Source: Nocardioides sp. PD653-B2
Lineage (GTDB): Bacteria > Actinomycetota > Actinomycetes > Propionibacteriales > Nocardioidaceae
Reading direction: 5' to 3'
Length of the DNA stretch: 64,000 nucleotides
NCBI RefSeq assembly: GCF_002117935.1
Contig: NZ_BDJE01000025.1
Coordinates: 1-64,000 of the forward strand
This document shows positions 9,102 through 16,875 of the stretch, one piece after another. Made by a program: the position numbers and the translations under genes. The notes beneath the pieces are model-generated. The model was not told the origin of the DNA. It saw only the letters and a program-made list of their open reading frames with translations, and did no database searches. How positions within the stretch are numbered: position 1 is the stretch's first letter; each line of letters begins with the position of its first letter.

Positions 9102-9139
9102 TTGACACCGCCTTACCGTTAGTCTCTACTTACGGTTAG
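9102..9139 (+). promoter_or_regulatory. promoter with direct-repeat operator before the ArsR-type gene
   Basis: TTGACA (9102-9107) and TCTACT (9125-9130) are 17 nt apart. Two near-identical decamers, TTACCGTTAG (9113-9122) and TTACGGTTAG (9130-9139), lie 17 bp apart, one in the spacer and one across the -10/start region. The second ends 2 nt before the ATG at 9142, so the transcript would be almost leaderless. A repressor on these repeats would block RNA polymerase. Autoregulation by the ArsR-type protein is the natural guess. Confidence 0.55.
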
Positions 9140-9141
9140 CC

Positions 9142-9456
9142 ATGACGAACGCACAGGCAATGCTGACCGCCCTCGGGGACCCCACCCGCCAGGCGATCCT
9201 CGACCGGCTCTCCGACGGCCCTCGCGCCGTCGGACAGCTCGCCGCCGACCTGCCGGTGAGCCGCCCGGCCGTGTCCCAGCACCTGAAGGTGCTCAAGGAC
9301 GCCGGCCTGGTGCTCGACGAGCAGATCGGCACCCGGCGGCTCTACCGCGTCGACCCGGCCGGCCTCGAGGAGCTGCGCCGGCACCTCGACGCCTTCTGGC
9401 AGCGATCGCTCGCGGCGTTCGAACAACGAACCCGAGAAGAGGAATCCGATGACTGA
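9142..9456 (+). CDS. ArsR-family winged-helix repressor
   Basis: A 104-aa regulator with a compact winged helix: DPTRQAILDRLSDGPRAVG, then the recognition helix VSRPAVSQHLKVLKDAGL and the wing GTRRLYRVDP. It has no cysteine pair, so it is not a classic metal sensor. It belongs to the type usually encoded with SRPBCC (AHSA1) proteins. The next gene starts 8 nt before its stop, so translation is coupled. Likely regulation is by its own binding to the repeats at 9113-9139. The effector is unknown. Confidence 0.9.
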   Translation: MTNAQAMLTALGDPTRQAILDRLSDGPRAVGQLAADLPVSRPAVSQHLKVLKDAGLVLDEQIGTRRLYRVDPAGLEELRRHLDAFWQRSLAAFEQRTREEESDD

Positions 9457-9922
9457 GACCTTCGAACCGGTCCGACGGGGCGTCACCGTCGGCGTCGACC
9501 AGCAGCGCGCCTTCGACATCTTCACCGCCGACATGACCTCGTGGTGGCCGGCCGAGCACCACATCGGCTCCGCGCCCATCGAGGAGATCGTCATCGAGCC
9601 GCACGCCGGCGGCCGGTGGTTCACCCGCCACCAGGACGGCACCCAGACCTCGACCGGGTACGTCGTCGTGCACGACCGCCCGCACCGCCTGGTCGTCACC
9701 TGGCAGATCGGCAGCGACTGGACCTACCACGAGGACCTGGTCACCACGGTCGAGGTGACGTTCGAGGCCGAGGGCCCCGAGCGCACCCGGGTCTCGATCG
9801 AGCACCGCGACTTCGCGGCGTACGGCGACGACGCCGAGACCATGCGGAAGACGTTCGACGCGCCGGACGCCTGGGCGAGCACCCTCGCGCACTACGCCGA
9901 GGTCGCCGACGCCCAGCCCTAG
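9449..9922 (+). CDS. SRPBCC (AHSA1-type) domain protein
   Basis: A 157-aa protein with the START/Bet v1-like fold of the AHSA1 group: VDQQRAFDIFTADMTSWWPA at the N-terminus, EIVIEPHAGGRWF and WQIGSDWTYHEDL in the sheet, and a final amphipathic helix. These proteins bind small hydrophobic ligands. With the overlapping ArsR gene they form a very common two-gene unit in actinobacteria whose physiological role is poorly known. The ATG at 9449 overlaps the regulator's last codons, with GAAGAGGAA just upstream. Confidence 0.88.
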   Translation: MTETFEPVRRGVTVGVDQQRAFDIFTADMTSWWPAEHHIGSAPIEEIVIEPHAGGRWFTRHQDGTQTSTGYVVVHDRPHRLVVTWQIGSDWTYHEDLVTTVEVTFEAEGPERTRVSIEHRDFAAYGDDAETMRKTFDAPDAWASTLAHYAEVADAQP

Positions 9923-9991
9923 CCGTCGTCAGCGGGTGCTCCGGACCACCGGCCTCGTCCGTCGCTGACCACCGTCAGCCACGGCACCGCG

Positions 9992-10065
9992 TGGGGCGAC
10001 TGGGACTTGAACCCAGGCATGGGCGATTATGAGTCGCCTGCTCTGACCAGCTGAGCTACCGCCCC
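9992..10065 (-). tRNA. tRNA with CAU anticodon (elongator tRNA-Met likely)
   Basis: A 74-nt cloverleaf on the minus strand. The acceptor GGGGCGG pairs with TCGCCCC (one G-U), the D arm is AGCTCAGCTGGT, the anticodon stem GGCGA/TCGCC presents CTCATAA, and the T arm is CTGGG-TTCAAGT-CCCAG. The discriminator is A and CCA is not encoded. CAU may be tRNA-Met or the lysidine-modified tRNA-Ile2. The first base pair is normal, so it is not the initiator. Met is favoured but not certain. Confidence 0.88.
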
Positions 10066-10292
10066 TCGAGCGCTGGACGGGTCCAGGCCTCGGGTCGGCA
10101 GCCTAGTGGGTGACGGTCGCCCGGAGTCACCCAGCCGGAGCGGTCTCCCGTCGTGACCAAGGTCCCGGCACGGTGCAACGTCCGGCCCTGCCCCGCGCCG
10201 CGGCCGGTGACGAGGATGGTGCCCAGAGCCCGGGTCGGCGCCCGCTCGGACGAGCCGGCGCCACCGCGCCACGTCCCGAAGGCAGGTGTTCC

Positions 10293-10790
10293 GTGTTCGA
10301 CACCATCAACGGCATTCCGCTCCACCCGCTCGTGGTCCACGGCGTGGTGGTGCTGCTCCCGCTCGCGATCCTCGGCACGATCCTGATCGCCGTCCGGCCC
10401 CGGTGGCGCACCCGCTACGGCCCGCTCGTCGTTGGCTCCGCACTGCTTGCCACCGTGCTCTGCCCGATCGCCACCTCGAGCGGCGAGTCACTGGAGGAGC
10501 GCGTCGGCGACGTCGGCGACCACGCCGAGCTCGGCGACCAGCTCGTCTGGTTCGCGCTGCTGCTGGTGATCACCTCGGCGGCCCTGGTGTACCTCGAGTG
10601 GCGGTCCGAGCGATCGGTCCTCACCGACGGGGGCGGGCGTCCGACGGCGCTGCAGCTCAGGATCGTCGCGGGGGTCGCCGTCGTCGCCGCGCTCGCCTGC
10701 GGTGTCCAGGTCTACCGCGTCGGTGACTCCGGGGCACGGGAGGCGTGGGGTGACGCCTCGAGCCAGATCGTCATCCCAGCCGGTCGATGA
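10293..10790 (+). CDS. DUF2231 family membrane protein
   Basis: A 165-aa integral membrane protein that starts FDTINGIPLHPLVVHGVVVL, the hallmark opening of DUF2231 proteins. It has four membrane helices at about 12-33, 43-58, 84-103 and 123-142, with conserved His in HPLVVH and HAELGDQ that could ligate haem or metal. The frame is open 61 codons upstream, but the GTG at 10293 gives the family N-terminus and is preceded by GGCAGG. The 3' end overlaps the convergent DUF72 gene by 20 bp. Function is unknown. Confidence 0.8.
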   Translation: MFDTINGIPLHPLVVHGVVVLLPLAILGTILIAVRPRWRTRYGPLVVGSALLATVLCPIATSSGESLEERVGDVGDHAELGDQLVWFALLLVITSAALVYLEWRSERSVLTDGGGRPTALQLRIVAGVAVVAALACGVQVYRVGDSGAREAWGDASSQIVIPAGR

Positions 10791-11592
10791 GGCGGAGCGC
10801 GTCGTACGGCGCGAAGCCCTTGGCGTCGTTGTCGAAGTAGACGACCACGTCGCCGTCCCGGGACCAGCGGCGGCACCGGTCGGCCCACGCGTCGAGCGCT
10901 GCGTCGCCGTAGCCGCTGGCGTAGAGCTCCTGGTCACCGTGCAGGCGGACGTAGACCAGGTCGCTGGTGACCTGGTCGGCCATCGGCCACCTCCCGGCCG
11001 TGTCAGCGACGACGCAGGCGACGTCGTGCTCCCGGAGCAGCGCGTAGGCGTCGTCGACGCAGAACGAGGCGTGCCGGAACTCCAGCGCGTGCCGCAGCGG
11101 CCGGTCGGCCTGCCCGCGAGGGGCCCGGGTCAGCGCCCGGTCCTCGGCGACCTTGTCGTCGTGGCGCCGGGCCAGCGCGGCCGCCTCCCCCACGGTGCGC
11201 GGCAGCTGCGCGAAGAATCCGGCCAGCAGGTCGGCGTCGAACGCCAGCCGCTCCGGCAGCTGCCACAGCACCGGCCCGAGCTTCGGGCCCAGGGCGAGCA
11301 CCCCGGAGGCGAAGAAGTTCGCCAGCGGGGCCTCGACGTCGCGCAGCCGCTTCATGTGCGTGATGTAGCGCCCGCCCTTCACCGCGAAGACGAAGTCGTC
11401 CGGCGTCTGGTCGCGCCAGGCCTCGTAGGACGACGGCCGCTGCAGCGAGTAGAACGACCCGTTGATCTCGATCGAGCCCAGCCGCTCGGCGGCGTACGCC
11501 AGCTCCTGCTTCTGTGGCAGGCCCCGCGGGTAGAAGTCGCCGCGCCAGCCGGCATAGGTCCAGCCGGAGATGCCGACGCGGATCTCGCCCAC
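10771..11592 (-). CDS. DUF72 family protein (YecE-like)
   Basis: A 273-aa TIM-barrel protein. It has the family signatures GISGWTYAGWRGDFYP at the N-terminus, IEINGSFYSLQ, FVFAVKGGRYITHMKRL, LGPVLWQLPE and VYVRLHGDQELYASGY. The family is widespread and its biochemical activity is not established. It sits 3 nt after the stop of the small gene that begins at 11967, so 12995-10771 probably forms one leftward operon. Confidence 0.9.
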   Translation of the reverse strand: MGEIRVGISGWTYAGWRGDFYPRGLPQKQELAYAAERLGSIEINGSFYSLQRPSSYEAWRDQTPDDFVFAVKGGRYITHMKRLRDVEAPLANFFASGVLALGPKLGPVLWQLPERLAFDADLLAGFFAQLPRTVGEAAALARRHDDKVAEDRALTRAPRGQADRPLRHALEFRHASFCVDDAYALLREHDVACVVADTAGRWPMADQVTSDLVYVRLHGDQELYASGYGDAALDAWADRCRRWSRDGDVVVYFDNDAKGFAPYDALRLIDRLG

Positions 11593-11595
11593 GGG

Positions 11596-11967
11596 TCAGC
11601 CGCCGGCGCGTTTCGAGTCGACGGCGAGGGCGAGGGCGTTGAGCCCCGCCCAGCCGAGGGTGACCGCGAGGACCTTCCTGCGGACGTCCTCGTCGTCGGT
11701 CTGCGTCGAGAGCAGGACCGCGTCCCCGAGGTCCATCGCGATCCGCAGCAGCATCGCCGCGCGGACGGTCCGCTCGGAGCGGCCGAAGACCCCGAGGCTG
11801 CTGATCGCCAGGTCGCGCACGCCGTACGTGCGGGCGAGCAGCTCGAGTCCCTCCCGGTTCCTGCGGTCGGCCCCGAGCGCCTGCCAGAGGTGGGCGGGCC
11901 GGGCGAGCGCGTAGCCGCCGTACGCGGCGGTGGCGGTGGAGAGGAGTCGGCTCAGTCGGTAGGTCAT
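11596..11967 (-). CDS. conserved small membrane-associated protein, unknown function
   Basis: A 123-aa protein with hydrophobic stretches at about 10-20, 75-95 and 100-118 and the motif ARTYGVRDLAISSLG in the middle. I have seen similar short proteins in actinobacteria but cannot assign a family. The ATG overlaps the stop of the phosphotransferase gene by 4 nt (ATGA), so translation is coupled. Longer open frames through this region in the same reading phase cross the neighbouring gene in another frame and are not real. Confidence 0.6.
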   Translation of the reverse strand: MTYRLSRLLSTATAAYGGYALARPAHLWQALGADRRNREGLELLARTYGVRDLAISSLGVFGRSERTVRAAMLLRIAMDLGDAVLLSTQTDDEDVRRKVLAVTLGWAGLNALALAVDSKRAGG

Positions 11968-12995
11968 GTCCCCTCGTACCCGACCGGCGGTGGTTGAACC
12001 AGTGAAGCCAGCCAGTACGCCGCCGCCGACCCCCACTCGGCCAGCTCGGCGTCGTTCATCGGCGCGGTGCACCGGATCCACGACTCGACCCGCGCCAACC
12101 GCCCGAGCTGCAGGGCGGCCGGCAGGGCGGCCCGCAGCTCGGCGATCGGTGCGTGCTCGCTCCACACCTCCAGCGCCGCGTCGGCGACCCGGCGCAGCCG
12201 CGGGTCGTCGGACGGTGCCCGCAGCCGGGTCGCGAGCGCGTTGAGGGGGATCAGCAGCGCGGCGAGCGGCTCGGTGACCAGGGCGTCCGCGAAGTCGAAG
12301 AACCGCAGCTCGCCGCCGGCGTCGAAGACGTTGTGGCCGTGCAGGTCGTTGTGGGACAGGGTGAGTGGCAGGCCGACCACGCCCACCTGCTCGGCCCAGT
12401 CGGCCACGATCGGCAGGTGGCCGAGGACCGCGGCCCGGTCCTCGGCGGGCATCGCGCGCGGGTCGTCGGTGGGCAGCCCGGCAAAGGCGTCGAGCTGCTC
12501 CTCGACGTACGCCACGGAGTCGCTCGGCGCCAGCACCGTCAGCCCGACCTCGACGAGCCGCTCGACGTAGCGCGCCACCTCGAGCTGGAGCTGGGCGCCC
12601 GCCGCCGCGACCCGGCACCACGCGTCGATGTCGTCGCCCGCGGTCTCGCCGAGGGGCACGCCCTGGTCGGGGGTGAGGAGCAGCCCGAGGCCCGGCTCCA
12701 CCGCCGTGAGCGGGACGACGTGGCGCGCGGCGAGGTCGTTGAGGGCCACCAGCAGGGCGCCCTCGTAGGACTGCGTCGAGCAGTTCTGCTTGGCGAAGAA
12801 GACGCCGTGGTCGGTCTCGACGCGCCAGACCGTCGCCCAGGGCCGGATCTTCACCGGCTCCAGCGAGGTCGGCTCCCCCACCGCTCGCGTGACCCAGGAC
12901 CGCAGCTCGGACCTGAACACCGCGCCCGACCACCGGTCGCTCGTCGAGGGCAGCCGCAGCGCGATGTCGGCGTACCGCTTCACGCTCCCGCTCAT
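11964..12995 (-). CDS. aminoglycoside phosphotransferase-fold kinase
   Basis: A 343-aa APH/choline-kinase-fold protein. The catalytic loop is LSHNDLHGHNVF (Brenner-type HxDxxxxN) and the metal-binding DFG-like motif is FFDFADA. The ATP lysine is in VFFAKQN. The family phosphorylates small alcohols, amines or antibiotics; the substrate here is unknown and nothing nearby suggests resistance. The ATG at 12993-12995 was preferred; the frame continues upstream only through non-coding DNA and the tRNA-Asn region. Confidence 0.78.
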   Translation of the reverse strand: MSGSVKRYADIALRLPSTSDRWSGAVFRSELRSWVTRAVGEPTSLEPVKIRPWATVWRVETDHGVFFAKQNCSTQSYEGALLVALNDLAARHVVPLTAVEPGLGLLLTPDQGVPLGETAGDDIDAWCRVAAAGAQLQLEVARYVERLVEVGLTVLAPSDSVAYVEEQLDAFAGLPTDDPRAMPAEDRAAVLGHLPIVADWAEQVGVVGLPLTLSHNDLHGHNVFDAGGELRFFDFADALVTEPLAALLIPLNALATRLRAPSDDPRLRRVADAALEVWSEHAPIAELRAALPAALQLGRLARVESWIRCTAPMNDAELAEWGSAAAYWLASLVQPPPVGYEGT

Positions 12996-13075
12996 CGAGC
13001 CAGCCTGCCACGCTCCGAGCGGGAAAGCGGATCCGGACATCGAACGACGGGCAGCGAGAGGGCTGGAGAAATGCG

Positions 13076-13106
13076 AAAGGCCCGCCTCGCAATGAGACGG
13101 GCCCTT
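13076..13106 (-). terminator. intrinsic terminator after tRNA-Asn
   Basis: On the minus strand a 13-bp stem (AAGGGCCCGTCTC, 5-nt loop, GAGGCGGGCCTTT) lies 7 nt after the encoded CCA of tRNA-Asn. Two of the pairs are G-U and pair only in the minus-strand RNA, so the hairpin is directional. The descending arm ends in three T residues. Confidence 0.7.
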
Positions 13107-13112
13107 CGGTGC

Positions 13113-13188
13113 TGGCTCCCCCGGTTGGACTCGAACCAACAACCCTCCGATTAACAGTCGAATGCTCTGCCAGTTGAGCTACAGGGGA
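13113..13188 (-). tRNA. tRNA-Asn (GTT anticodon)
   Basis: Cloverleaf on the minus strand: acceptor TCCCCTG/CGGGGGA, D arm AGCTCAACTGGCAGAGC, anticodon loop CTGTTAA giving GTT, T arm GTTGG-TTCGAGT-CCAAC, discriminator G and an encoded CCA (13113-13115). It is followed by an intrinsic terminator. It lies beyond the dnaG end of the core gene run, a usual actinobacterial neighbour. Confidence 0.96.
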
Positions 13189-13239
13189 TCGGTGCAGCCC
13201 GCACAGATTAGCAACCACGTCCGGCAGTGAAAAATCGAG

Positions 13240-13478
13240 GCGGTAGTTCGGACCGAGCCGGCGAGGGACGAGCGTCAACCGCCTCGGTTGAGGAGCCTCG
13301 GCTGGGGCCCGCCCGCCAGCGCGGGACGCAGCGAGTCGTCTCGAAACCAGGGCGGTAGTTCGGACCGAGCCGGCGAGGGACGAGCGTCAACCGCCTCGGT
13401 TGAGGAGCCTCGGCTGGGGCCCGCGCGCCAGCGCTGGACGCAGCGAGTCGTCTCGAAACCAGGGCGATAGCTCGGACC
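13240..13478. repeat. 112-bp tandem repeat, two copies plus a partial third
   Basis: Unit 1 begins at about 13241 and unit 2 at 13353, exactly 112 bp apart and nearly identical. A third partial copy (CGATAGCTCGGACC) begins at 13465 and stops at the gene that ends at 13479. Inside each unit a segment runs from GGTTGAGGAG to GTCTCGAAACC (13286-13349, 13398-13461). It has the same kind of ends as the other dispersed repeats in this window. No coding frame is supported in the 290 bp between tRNA-Asn and 13479. Confidence 0.85.
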
Positions 13479-14000
13479 TCAGAGCAGGCCGACCTCGGCC
13501 TGGGCGGCCTCGAGCGCCTCGGTGGCGGCCGCCTGGACGACCGGGTCGGCCGGGTCGACGCCGTCGTCGTACTCGTAGAGCCAGACCACCGGCCGGTCGC
13601 CGCGCGGAGCCCGGCGGGCGATCACGCGGACACCGCGACGGCCCGCGATCGCGACGTGCCGCTGGAGGACGATGCTCGCGGTGACCCGTTCGCGCACCAG
13701 CTCGAGCAGCCGGCCGGGCTCCTCGATGACGAACGTGTGCTCCGGGCGGGTCTCGCCCCAGGTGCCGACCTCGGTGACCCGCAGCGTGGAGGTCTCGAGG
13801 TCCCAGTCGGCGGCCTCGACCTCCTCCCACGGGATCCGGGTGGTGTCGGCCAGCTCGAACGCGCCGCCGCCGATCGGCCGCACGACGTACAGCGCGTCGC
13901 GGGTGCCGCCGAGGTGGACGCCGTCGGCCTCGGCGGTCGCGAGCAGCCGCTCCCCGCGCTCCGTGCGGATCGGCGAGCGATCCCTCTTGAAGATCGTCAC
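13479..14000 (-). CDS. conserved actinobacterial protein of unknown function, downstream of dnaG
   Basis: A 173-aa soluble protein, mostly beta-strand by eye, with no signal peptide or membrane helix. It contains IPWEEVEAADWDLETSTLRV, which resembles a PH-like or lipid-binding-type beta domain, but I would not assign one. The GTG start overlaps the dnaG stop by 4 nt (GTGA), so it is translated with primase. I recognise it only as a common neighbour of dnaG in this lineage. Confidence 0.65.
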   Translation of the reverse strand: MTIFKRDRSPIRTERGERLLATAEADGVHLGGTRDALYVVRPIGGGAFELADTTRIPWEEVEAADWDLETSTLRVTEVGTWGETRPEHTFVIEEPGRLLELVRERVTASIVLQRHVAIAGRRGVRVIARRAPRGDRPVVWLYEYDDGVDPADPVVQAAATEALEAAQAEVGLL

Positions 14001-15868
14001 TCGGCCGGCCCCGCCAACCGGTCGCGCAGGTTGCGACGGTGTGCCTCGAGGGCGGCCAGCTCGCCGAACATCTTGTTGAACTCCTCGACGTGCTCGACCG
14101 GGTTGGTCCGTTGCAGCCTGGACTTGAGGGCGTCGATGCGACGACCGGTCGTGCGTTCCAGCAGCCGCAGCACGTGCTGCGCGACGTACGCGGCGTCGGG
14201 CTCCTTCTTCAACGGCTCGACCGCGAGCTCGCTGACTGCCGCCGAGACCGCGGGCTCGGTCGCCGCGTCACGCAGGCGGGTCACCCACCCCGGGTCACCG
14301 GCGCCGGCGCCCGGCCCCCCGGCGGCGGCGACCAGCTCCCAGACCCCGCGGTAGGTCGGGTGGGTGAAGTCGTTGGGACCGATCTCCGAGGTGGAGCGAC
14401 CGATCGTCATCGGGTGCTGGACGACCAGCTTGAGCGTCTCGCGCTCGAGGGAGAAGCGCGGGTCGCGCAGGTCGGGTACGGCGGACCGCGGCGGCGGTGT
14501 CACGTCGGGGGCCGGAGCGCGGCTGTCCTGGGCCGGGCGGCGGTGGGCGGCCCGCCGGACCTCGGCGCGCGCCTCGTCGACGTCGACGCCGATCATCCCG
14601 GCGATCTCGCGGGCGAACGCGTCGACCTTCGACTTGTCCCGGATGCTCGAGACCAGTCGGGCGCTCTCGCGCACGGCGTCGACCCGCCCGTCGGCCCGGT
14701 CGAGGTCGTACTTGCCGACCACGTTGGTCAGCACGAAGCGGTAGAGCGGCACCCGGCGGGCGACCAGCTCGCGCACGGCCGCGTCGCCCTTCTTGATCCG
14801 CACGTCGCACGGGTCGAGGCCGTCGGGCTCGACCGCGACGTAGGTCTGGGACACGAAGTTCTGGTCGCCACCGAACGCACGCAGCGCGGCCTTCTGTCCG
14901 GCCGAGTCGCCGTCGAAGGTGAAGATCACCTCGCCGCGGAACTCCTCGTGGTCGTTGAGGAAGCGGCGCAGCACCTTGGAGTGCTCGTCACCGAACGCGG
15001 TGCCGCAGGTCGCGACCGCGGTGCCGACGCCGGCCAGGTGGCAGGCCATCACGTCGGTGTAGCCCTCGACGATGACCGCCTGCGACGACTTCGCGATGTC
15101 GCGGCGGGCCAGGTCGAGGCCGTAGAGCACCTGGCTCTTCTTGTAGATCCGGGTCTCGGGGGTGTTGAGGTACTTCGCTTCGATCTTGTCGTCCTCGAAG
15201 ATCCGGCGCGCGCCGAAGCCGATCGTGTCACCGGGGGCGTCGCGGATCGGCCAGAGCAGCCGGCCGCGGAAGCGGTCGTACGCCGAGCGCCCGATCGCCA
15301 CGAGGCCCGCCTCGACGGTCTCCTCCTGGGTGAAGCCGCGGCCGCGCAGGTGCTTGAACAGCGCCTCTCCCTCGCGCGGGGCGAAGCCGATGCCGAACGT
15401 CTCGGCGGCTGCCTGGTCGAACCCGCGTTCCACCAGGAACTGGCGGGCGACCAGGGCGTCCGGAGTGGCGAGCTGCTCGGCGTAGAACTGCTGGGCGACC
15501 TTGTTGGCGTCGATCAGTCGCTGGCGGGGCGGGCCCTTCGGGCGCTCGTCCTGGACGCCGCCCTCCTCGCGCCGCAGCTGCACGCCGTACTTGTCGGCGA
15601 GGCGCTCGACGGTCTCGCCGAAGGTGAGGCCGTCGATCTTCATCAGGAACGAGATGACGTCGCCGCTCTCGTTGCACCCGAAGCAGTGGAAGAACCCGCG
15701 GGTGGGGTTCACGTTGAAGGACGGCGACTTCTCGTCGTGGAACGGGCAGAGGCCCTTCTGGGAGCCGCCCCCGGCGTTCTTCAGCGTGACGTACTGCGAG
15801 ACGACCTCGTCGATGCGCGCCTTCTCGCGCACCTCGGCGATGTCTTCCTCGCGAATCCGGCCTGCCAC
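13997..15868 (-). CDS. dnaG: DNA primase
   Basis: Makes RNA primers at the replication fork; 623 aa, normal size. The N-terminal CHC2 zinc-binding domain reads CPFHDEKSPSFNV...FHCFGC (Cys, His, Cys, Cys). The central TOPRIM core has the acidic motif VIVEGYTDVMA and FTFDGDSAGQKAA, both needed for Mg2+ binding. The C-terminal 150 residues form the DnaB-binding domain. It ends overlapping the unknown gene at 14000, and 20 nt separate its start from the dehydrogenase stop upstream. Confidence 0.97.
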   Translation of the reverse strand: MAGRIREEDIAEVREKARIDEVVSQYVTLKNAGGGSQKGLCPFHDEKSPSFNVNPTRGFFHCFGCNESGDVISFLMKIDGLTFGETVERLADKYGVQLRREEGGVQDERPKGPPRQRLIDANKVAQQFYAEQLATPDALVARQFLVERGFDQAAAETFGIGFAPREGEALFKHLRGRGFTQEETVEAGLVAIGRSAYDRFRGRLLWPIRDAPGDTIGFGARRIFEDDKIEAKYLNTPETRIYKKSQVLYGLDLARRDIAKSSQAVIVEGYTDVMACHLAGVGTAVATCGTAFGDEHSKVLRRFLNDHEEFRGEVIFTFDGDSAGQKAALRAFGGDQNFVSQTYVAVEPDGLDPCDVRIKKGDAAVRELVARRVPLYRFVLTNVVGKYDLDRADGRVDAVRESARLVSSIRDKSKVDAFAREIAGMIGVDVDEARAEVRRAAHRRPAQDSRAPAPDVTPPPRSAVPDLRDPRFSLERETLKLVVQHPMTIGRSTSEIGPNDFTHPTYRGVWELVAAAGGPGAGAGDPGWVTRLRDAATEPAVSAAVSELAVEPLKKEPDAAYVAQHVLRLLERTTGRRIDALKSRLQRTNPVEHVEEFNKMFGELAALEAHRRNLRDRLAGPAE

Positions 15869-15888
15869 GGGGCGAGTCTACGGTCGAC

Positions 15889-16803
15889 CTAGTACGCGCC
15901 GGACATGACGTTCACCAGCTGCTCACCGGCCGCGTAGCGGTGCAGCTGGTCGCGCACGAGCCGGTGCGCACGGGGCCACATCGCGCTGCTGGCGCCGCCC
16001 ACGTGCGGCGAGATCAGCAGGTTCGGCGCGTCCCAGAGCGGGTGGTCCTCCGGCAGCGGCTCGACGTCCGCGACGTCGACGGCGGCGCGGACCTTCTCGC
16101 GGTCCAGGGCGTCGACCAGGGCGGGGGTGTCGACCACGCCCCCGCGGGCGACGTTGACGAGGAGCGCGCCGTCCTTCATCGCCTCGAGGAAGCCGGCGTC
16201 GACCAGCCCCCGGGTCTCGTCGGTCAGCGGCACGATCAGCACGACGACGTCCGCCTCGGGCAGCAGCTCGGGCAGCTCGTCGATGCCGTGCACGCCGTCG
16301 CGCTTGGTGCGCGCGACCCGGACGACCTCGGTCTCGAACGGCAGCAGCCGCGCCTCGATGGCCTCGCCGATCGCGCCGTACCCGACCAGCAGCACCCGCT
16401 TGTCCGCGAGCGCCGGCCGCCACCCGGTCGCCCACTCGTGCCGGTCCTGGGCGCGCACGAAGTCGGGGATCCCGCGCAGGCTCGACAGGATCAGCGTCAG
16501 CGCGAGCTCGGCGGTCGACGTGTCGTGGATGCCGCGCCCGTTGCAGAGCGTCACGCCCGCGGGGATCGCCGCGCGCACGTTGTCGACACCGGCGGTCAGC
16601 GTCTGCACGACCTCGAGGCTGGTCATCCGCGGCAGCACCTCCGCGACGCGGGTGCCCACCTGGTACGGCGGCACGTAGAACCGGACGTCCGCCACGCTGT
16701 CCGGGACGCGCTCGGTCGGGTCGACCACCTCGTAGCGCAGTCCTGCCGGCGGGTCGCCGAGCAGGTCGGGGTCGAACGGCAGCCAGACGAGTCGGTCGGT
16801 CAC
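15889..16803 (-). CDS. D-isomer-specific 2-hydroxyacid dehydrogenase
   Basis: A 304-aa NAD(P)-dependent dehydrogenase related to glyoxylate/hydroxypyruvate reductases. The Rossmann motif is VLLVGYGAIGEAIEARL. Other signatures are VLIVPLTDETRGLVD, LVNVARGGVVDTPALVDAL (catalytic Arg), DVADVEPLPEDHPLW (Glu) and the active-site His in SPHVGGAS. The GTG at 16801-16803 was chosen because TAGGCT lies 7 nt upstream, fitting a leaderless mRNA, and because extensions upstream do not match the family. The substrate is unknown. Confidence 0.88.
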   Translation of the reverse strand: MTDRLVWLPFDPDLLGDPPAGLRYEVVDPTERVPDSVADVRFYVPPYQVGTRVAEVLPRMTSLEVVQTLTAGVDNVRAAIPAGVTLCNGRGIHDTSTAELALTLILSSLRGIPDFVRAQDRHEWATGWRPALADKRVLLVGYGAIGEAIEARLLPFETEVVRVARTKRDGVHGIDELPELLPEADVVVLIVPLTDETRGLVDAGFLEAMKDGALLVNVARGGVVDTPALVDALDREKVRAAVDVADVEPLPEDHPLWDAPNLLISPHVGGASSAMWPRAHRLVRDQLHRYAAGEQLVNVMSGAY

Positions 16804-16875
16804 GGTCCAGAGCCTAGGGTCGTCCGCCTGAGACGCACCTGGGACTAGCCGAGAGGCGGACGACTGCACACAGGG

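Noticed and set aside
9992..10065. Integrase attachment site at the tRNA gene
   Set aside because: No direct repeat of the tRNA 3' end, integrase or foreign-looking DNA lies nearby.
11968..13278. Upstream extension of the small gene at 11596-11967
   Set aside because: It passes through the phosphotransferase gene and tRNA-Asn in another frame. The coupled ATG at 11967 is preferred.
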